A stretch of DNA of 64,000 nt from assembly GCA_947175875.1 (NCBI GenBank), contig CAMWON010000005.1, forward strand, positions 62,001 to 126,000. Reading direction: 5' to 3'. This DNA is from an uncultured Alphaproteobacteria bacterium. Lineage in GTDB: Bacteria > Pseudomonadota > Alphaproteobacteria > Rs-D84. The translations under genes were made by a program, and so were the position numbers. Below the pieces are notes generated by a model, which saw only the letters and a list, made by a program, of their open reading frames with translations, was not told the DNA's origin and did not search any database. Within the stretch, counting starts at the first letter, position 1. The number at the start of each line of letters is the position of its first letter. Shown here piece after piece: positions 60,469-64,000 of this stretch.

Positions 60469-61562
60469 TTGGCGTGATATGTGCTTGGCAGGGTAAAGCA
60501 ACCATTTTTATCACAGAATTTCGTGCTGTTTGTGATATAGCAATCACTTATTTTTTGTGAACCTGAATTAGAAGTAGAGCCTATTGGACAGGCATTCTCT
60601 GTACCGTTTGTGCAATAATGTCCTGCATTACAGCTTTTCCATGATGCTTGTAGTTTTATAACAGGTGTCGTTGTTGTATTTGTTTGGGCCGGCTCGGGAA
60701 TTGTATCAGCCTTATTTATTGAACCATTGCAACCAGATTTGCATTCCCATTTATCAAAAGCCTGACCCGCGGGTGCTTTATTCCTGTCTGGCTCTATTGC
60801 GGTGCAGGCTTCGCCTAAGTAGCAATTTTGTCGCCTGGCAGCAGTTGTGTCTGTGGAATAATAATACTCCACGTAATAAGGGTTTCGCTGCCAATGTGCG
60901 TAAAGAGTTGTTTCGGCATCGGTAAACGTACAAGCCGTAGTGGATGGGCTTAATTTACCATCTGCGGTGAATCTTTGTTTGCCATTAGTTTTATCTGTAT
61001 AGTATCCATAAAAGGTTTGTCCCCACCATAACGTCGGAGTTATGTTGGGCTGTTCGCGCCATGGACCAGCTTCTCTGTCCGCAAATCCTTCGCCGCATTT
61101 AGCGAAAATTTGTTTGTCTATATCAAAAACACCTTGGTTTTTTTCCAGTTTTATCAAAACAGCTTTATATGTACATGTGTTATTTGATGCGGGCCAATTT
61201 CCCGTACCATTAAATGTGATTGTGGTTCTGGAAGAAGTTTGATTGGTTTGGCAAGCAGTGCAGGCGTTGCCATTCCAATAAGAATCGGCAGAGCAGGTTA
61301 GACTCCAGGGGCAGGCTCTTGGGGCGTTTCCTGGGCCTGTCCAATTTGCGCCATCTGGTTTGTTGCAGTCTTGGCACTTATTACTGTTTGCCGGACTGTA
61401 TTGTCCATCATCACATTTCATACATGAGCCGGATTTATAAACACAGCCAGCCACGGCATTGCAGGTTGTTTCGGTCATGTCGTCGCCCGAAGGGCAGTCA
61501 AAAGCAATGGCTGTGCCATTAACAAAAAGTGCAATTAATATACCAAATATAAATTTTTTCAT
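60465..61562 (-). CDS. Secreted cysteine-rich protein with InlB/Listeria-Bacteroides-type repeat (365 aa)
   Basis: ATG 61562; signal peptide MKKFIFGILIALFVNGTAIA. Cys-rich EGF-like units follow ('CVYKSGSCMKCDDGQYSPAN', 'KCQDCNKPD', 'NACTACQTNQTS'). The middle contains 'FYGYYTDKTNGKQRFTADGK' and 'DAETTLYAHW', the pattern of the InlB B-repeat / Listeria-Bacteroides repeat, a small beta fold of surface proteins. It ends with further Cys motifs ('CNAGHYCTNGTENACP'). AT-richer than the housekeeping genes. A surface role is likely; the ligand is unknown. Confidence 0.75.
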   Translation of the reverse strand: MKKFIFGILIALFVNGTAIAFDCPSGDDMTETTCNAVAGCVYKSGSCMKCDDGQYSPANSNKCQDCNKPDGANWTGPGNAPRACPWSLTCSADSYWNGNACTACQTNQTSSRTTITFNGTGNWPASNNTCTYKAVLIKLEKNQGVFDIDKQIFAKCGEGFADREAGPWREQPNITPTLWWGQTFYGYYTDKTNGKQRFTADGKLSPSTTACTFTDAETTLYAHWQRNPYYVEYYYSTDTTAARRQNCYLGEACTAIEPDRNKAPAGQAFDKWECKSGCNGSINKADTIPEPAQTNTTTTPVIKLQASWKSCNAGHYCTNGTENACPIGSTSNSGSQKISDCYITNSTKFCDKNGCFTLPSTYHAN

Positions 61563-61602
61563 TCTCTTTTTATATGCTAAAAAAATGTACAAGTTAAAGC
61601 AA

Positions 61603-61633
61603 TAAAAAAATCCGGTATAAAACCGGATCTTTT
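61603..61633. terminator. Bidirectional terminator
   Basis: AAAAATCCGGT-ATAAA-ACCGGATCTTTTA. On the minus strand it ends the lipoprotein transcript. Confidence 0.75.
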
Positions 61634-62066
61634 ATTTCTGGTTCTGCAGATATTTGTTAATTGTCCAGCCTTGCTGAACATACCACAGACTGTCAGATGG
61701 TACCCGGGATGCTGCACCAGGTGTAAAATGAAAGTCGCCGCGTCCGCGCATTTTAGGCGACATTTCGATACGGGGCTGCAAGAAATTATCGCGTGTCTGA
61801 CTGATATTGTCGGGGGTATAGTTATTCCAATCGCCTTCTACTACCAAATATATATAACGTACAGCTGGGTCGTTGATATATCCCCATAAAATTGGAAATG
61901 TCAGTCTTTGATCGGCGGTCCATTTTGTAAAAGGTAATTCCACGTCGTGCTGTGGTACGTCAGGTTCGTTGTCTTTGTCGCATGAAGTCATCAGGCCTGC
62001 ACCGGCAATTGCCAGTACCGGCAGGGCTTTTTTTATGTTGTATTTCATTTTTTCTGTAAAGCGCAT
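61632..62066 (-). CDS. Lipoprotein of Bacteroidetes style (144 aa)
   Basis: ATG 62066 follows AAAGGAG. The signal ends in a lipobox 'LAIAGAGLMTSC' followed by DKDNEPD, the acidic stretch after Cys typical of Bacteroidetes surface lipoproteins. The mature domain ('PFTKWTADQRLTFPILWGYI', 'YLVVEGDWNNYTPDNISQTR') has no recognised fold; it is aromatic-rich and may be a small beta protein. The style differs from its neighbours and suggests transfer from a gut Bacteroidetes donor (inference). In its terminator region it meets the end of the 60465 gene's promoter side. Confidence 0.7.
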   Translation of the reverse strand: MRFTEKMKYNIKKALPVLAIAGAGLMTSCDKDNEPDVPQHDVELPFTKWTADQRLTFPILWGYINDPAVRYIYLVVEGDWNNYTPDNISQTRDNFLQPRIEMSPKMRGRGDFHFTPGAASRVPSDSLWYVQQGWTINKYLQNQK

Positions 62067-62125
62067 TTGTCGCTCCTTTGTTTTTTGTGGCGATGCGATA
62101 GCGGACATTTTTCCTGACGCGTAAA

Positions 62126-62156
62126 CGAAAAAATCCGGCAAAAGGCCGGATTTTCC
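62126..62156 (-). terminator. Terminator of the orphan unit
   Basis: On the minus strand AAAATCCGGCC-TTTT-GCCGGATTTTTTCG. Confidence 0.8.
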
Positions 62157-62370
62157 CCAATCAGAATCTGTTCGCACCGAATTCGCCCCGGTGCATGTTC
62201 GGGCCCTGTGCGGTGCATACGGCCCATGCATTCCCAATCGCGCCGGGTGCGGGTGACCCGACGGCGGAATCAACAATGTATGGAGCATAAGTATGCAACA
62301 CATAACCCTTTGGTTTATGGTAATTATTTACCTGATAGGAATTGTATCGCACAATGCGGCGATTTGTCAA
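62126..62370 (-). ncRNA. Orphan transcript: strong promoter, about 200 nt, terminator
   Basis: Promoter TTGACA (62370-62365), 18 nt, TACAAT (62346-62341) on the minus strand, a start near 62334, and an intrinsic terminator at 62126-62156. The body has hairpins GGTAA/TTACC, GCATGGGCC paired with GGGCCC..CATGC, and CACCG/CGGTG. It also contains an open frame of about 46 codons starting GTG 62301 or TTG 62298 after AAAGGG and ending at 62161, with GC-rich codons. It could be a structured sRNA or a small peptide gene; the sequence does not decide. Confidence 0.45.
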
Positions 62371-62383
62371 GCGGATAAAGTTC

Positions 62384-64000
62384 CTATTGGCCGATGGGCG
62401 TGCCGTCCAAATTTATCAGCCACTGTGTCGGCTCCGGTGTGCATTTGTCAGCGCCGGACTTCCATTCATTGCTTGTTTTGTCATAGGTGCAAATTTTGTT
62501 GGCGTCGTTGATATATGACATGTATGAGGTGGCCTCATTATGCGGATCGACATGGGTGCCGTTGCTGTCAACAAATACGAATTGGCCGTCACAATGTATT
62601 TCTTTGCCTTGTGGGTATGCGGCGTCGGGTCCGGTGTCAGCGTCTTTTCCAGCTGGCTCCTTTGATGATATGCATACCAGATTCATCGTTGTGTTGTTAA
62701 CTTTCACACTGCCGACAACATTATGTACATTATTGGAGGTATTGTTGTTACATATGTTCAGAGCGGTCTGCTGCTGTGCACCGTATGTCGGTTTTGCGGT
62801 ATAGGATTTCCATGTGCCGATACAACAGTTGCCTGAGCTTATTTTGCCGGGTTTGCCGTCTTGGGCCGTGGGGGTGCCGGTTCGACAACAGTCACCTCTG
62901 TTATTTGTTGAGGGATAGAAACGCTCATAGGGCGGTTTTGGGCATATCATTCCGCCCAGAGCGAAATCTTCGTCGGATACGCATATGATATTGTCAAGAC
63001 CGTCCGTACTTGTGCGATATCCGCTGGGGCATGATGTGTCGCGACAGCTGTCATCGGCCTCGGATGTATTAGTGTTCTGGGCAAACCACGACAACAGTGT
63101 TGTGACGTTTGCGGACCGCGGAATCAAGATTTTGTTATGCGAGCCGGGAAGTGTAATATTTGCCACCGGTGCGGCTTCACAGTTGCCCCAAATCTTTTCC
63201 GTCAGACGGCAAACGCGGCAATCCATACTTGATGTATTGGTGCAACCCGTCAGTTTTTCGTCGGATACCGTACAACCGCATTCCGTAATGCACAGGTCGT
63301 ATATGCAATTTGTAGTACCGTCGGTCTGATAACAGTGACTTGTATCGTTTTCATTGTTTGTGAACAGGATATAGTCAAAGTTCTGGGCATACAATTCTTT
63401 GTAGAATGTGCCGCCGTTATCGGACGTGTCGGTTTCAATTTGTTCAAAGATGCGTTTGATGGCGTCCTCGCCGGCCTCGCGAACGCATTCTTTAACCTCG
63501 GGCCAGCAGGAAGTGCGGTTAATAATAGACTTGCGGTTGATAGAATTTTGCGTACTTTCGCACATGCCAAAGTTTCCGGATATGGATTTGCAGGCCTGAA
63601 TGATGCAGGCGCGTCCAACCTCGCGGCAGGTTTGCATGATGGTTTCGTATGTTTTTTCGGTGGCGATTGATGTCATGCCGCCAACCCAATCCTGGTCGCC
63701 GCCAATCGTTTCCAGCAATGCCGTGCAGGCCACTTTTACGCTGTTGCACATGTCGTTTACAGTTTTGTCCGCCTTGACCCCGAATGTTGACAGGGCGCGC
63801 GCATCAAAGTCGGCTATTGATTTTGCGGTGTCGGCCAAGCACTGGGCGGTCAAAGTGGTACAGCTTTGGCGAACTTCTTCCAGTTTGCTTTCCTGGGCCA
63901 GCTTAATCTGGGACAGGGCGTCTTCTATAAACTCATTCCATACGTAATCCGAAATATCCTGGCAGTTTTCCATTGCCGGCTCCAGATACTTTTTCTTGGA
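62384..64000 (-). CDS. Large secreted cysteine-rich family protein, 5' end outside window
   Basis: The frame is open to the window edge, so the N-terminal part is missing; 538 residues are visible. The visible start 'CQDISDYVWNEFIEDALSQI' matches 'CRDLADEVWDEFMRQAITEI' in the 23958 protein, and further Cys pairs align ('VRQSCTTLTAQC', 'CREVGRACIIQAC', 'CWPEVKEC'). The C-terminal half has its own Cys-rich units ('CITECGCTVSDEKLTGC', 'CRTGTPTAQDGKPG', 'SGNCCIGTWKS') and ends 'TQWLINLDGTPIGQ', unlike the CED-ending relatives. Its promoter lies outside. Confidence 0.75.
   Translation of the reverse strand, partial: SKKKYLEPAMENCQDISDYVWNEFIEDALSQIKLAQESKLEEVRQSCTTLTAQCLADTAKSIADFDARALSTFGVKADKTVNDMCNSVKVACTALLETIGGDQDWVGGMTSIATEKTYETIMQTCREVGRACIIQACKSISGNFGMCESTQNSINRKSIINRTSCWPEVKECVREAGEDAIKRIFEQIETDTSDNGGTFYKELYAQNFDYILFTNNENDTSHCYQTDGTTNCIYDLCITECGCTVSDEKLTGCTNTSSMDCRVCRLTEKIWGNCEAAPVANITLPGSHNKILIPRSANVTTLLSWFAQNTNTSEADDSCRDTSCPSGYRTSTDGLDNIICVSDEDFALGGMICPKPPYERFYPSTNNRGDCCRTGTPTAQDGKPGKISSGNCCIGTWKSYTAKPTYGAQQQTALNICNNNTSNNVHNVVGSVKVNNTTMNLVCISSKEPAGKDADTGPDAAYPQGKEIHCDGQFVFVDSNGTHVDPHNEATSYMSYINDANKICTYDKTSNEWKSGADKCTPEPTQWLINLDGTPIGQ

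Overview
The window reads as a chromosomal segment of an uncultured, probably animal-gut-associated alphaproteobacterium. Direct support: a CcrM-type GANTC methyltransferase, an alphaproteobacterial-style rpoA and rpsM/rpsK/rplQ set, code 11 with a strong preference for TAA stops, and many secreted cysteine-rich proteins. The gut setting is inference, from Bacteroidetes-like domains and a Bacteroidetes-like lipoprotein. No tRNA, rRNA, CRISPR array, transposase or prophage was recognised.

Layout. 1-6300: the alpha ribosomal operon (rpsM, rpsK, rpoA, rplQ), interrupted between rpsK and rpoA by 3.4 kb holding accessory genes and a structured-RNA locus. 6300-13100: cysteine-rich exported proteins, a relic of one, and a membrane protein. 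13100-14250: REP palindromes, two tandem structured RNAs and two small HTH genes. 14250-22400: housekeeping (ccrM, nrdR, lytic transglycosylase, rnhB, pgk, clpP, clpX). 22400-23150: a second copy of the REP/RNA/HTH module. 23150-38650: a large block of exported cysteine-rich proteins with infA, mscS and an OmpA-domain protein. 38750-43970: an ankyrin/beta-barrel autotransporter-like protein and further small exported proteins. 44000-49370: grpE, tpiA, a PpiD/SurA-like foldase, recO, a DsbA-like protein and an OmpA-like protein. 49390-50200: an XRE regulator headed by two more structured RNAs on the minus strand. 50260-54930: a MotA/TolQ-like plus OmpA-domain pair and a mosaic secreted protein. 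55170-60470: rpsF-rpsR-rplI, polA, an outer-membrane barrel and pth. 60465-64000: exported proteins, an orphan promoter/terminator unit and a 5'-truncated member of the cysteine-rich family.

Main discovery candidate: seven copies at four loci of a roughly 180-nt RNA. All share a 5' hairpin, a long-range closing helix, internal hairpins and a strand that can pair either inside the domain or with a segment just after the closing helix. That last segment overlaps an intrinsic terminator in five copies. Stem sequences differ between copies but pairing is kept, so the structure is supported by covariation within this window alone. Three of the four loci are tandem pairs that precede small helix-turn-helix genes; the fourth precedes a PAP2 phosphatase. 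I recognise no known riboswitch or sRNA family.

Second theme: a paralogous family of 700-950-residue secreted proteins with repeated cysteine motifs (members at 6836, 23958, 27192, 29353 and 62384, a relic at 6355, and looser relatives at 10801, 35434 and 36932). A DsbA-like thiol oxidoreductase, an SurA/PpiD-like foldase and a MotA/OmpA pair in the same window suggest strong investment in the envelope.
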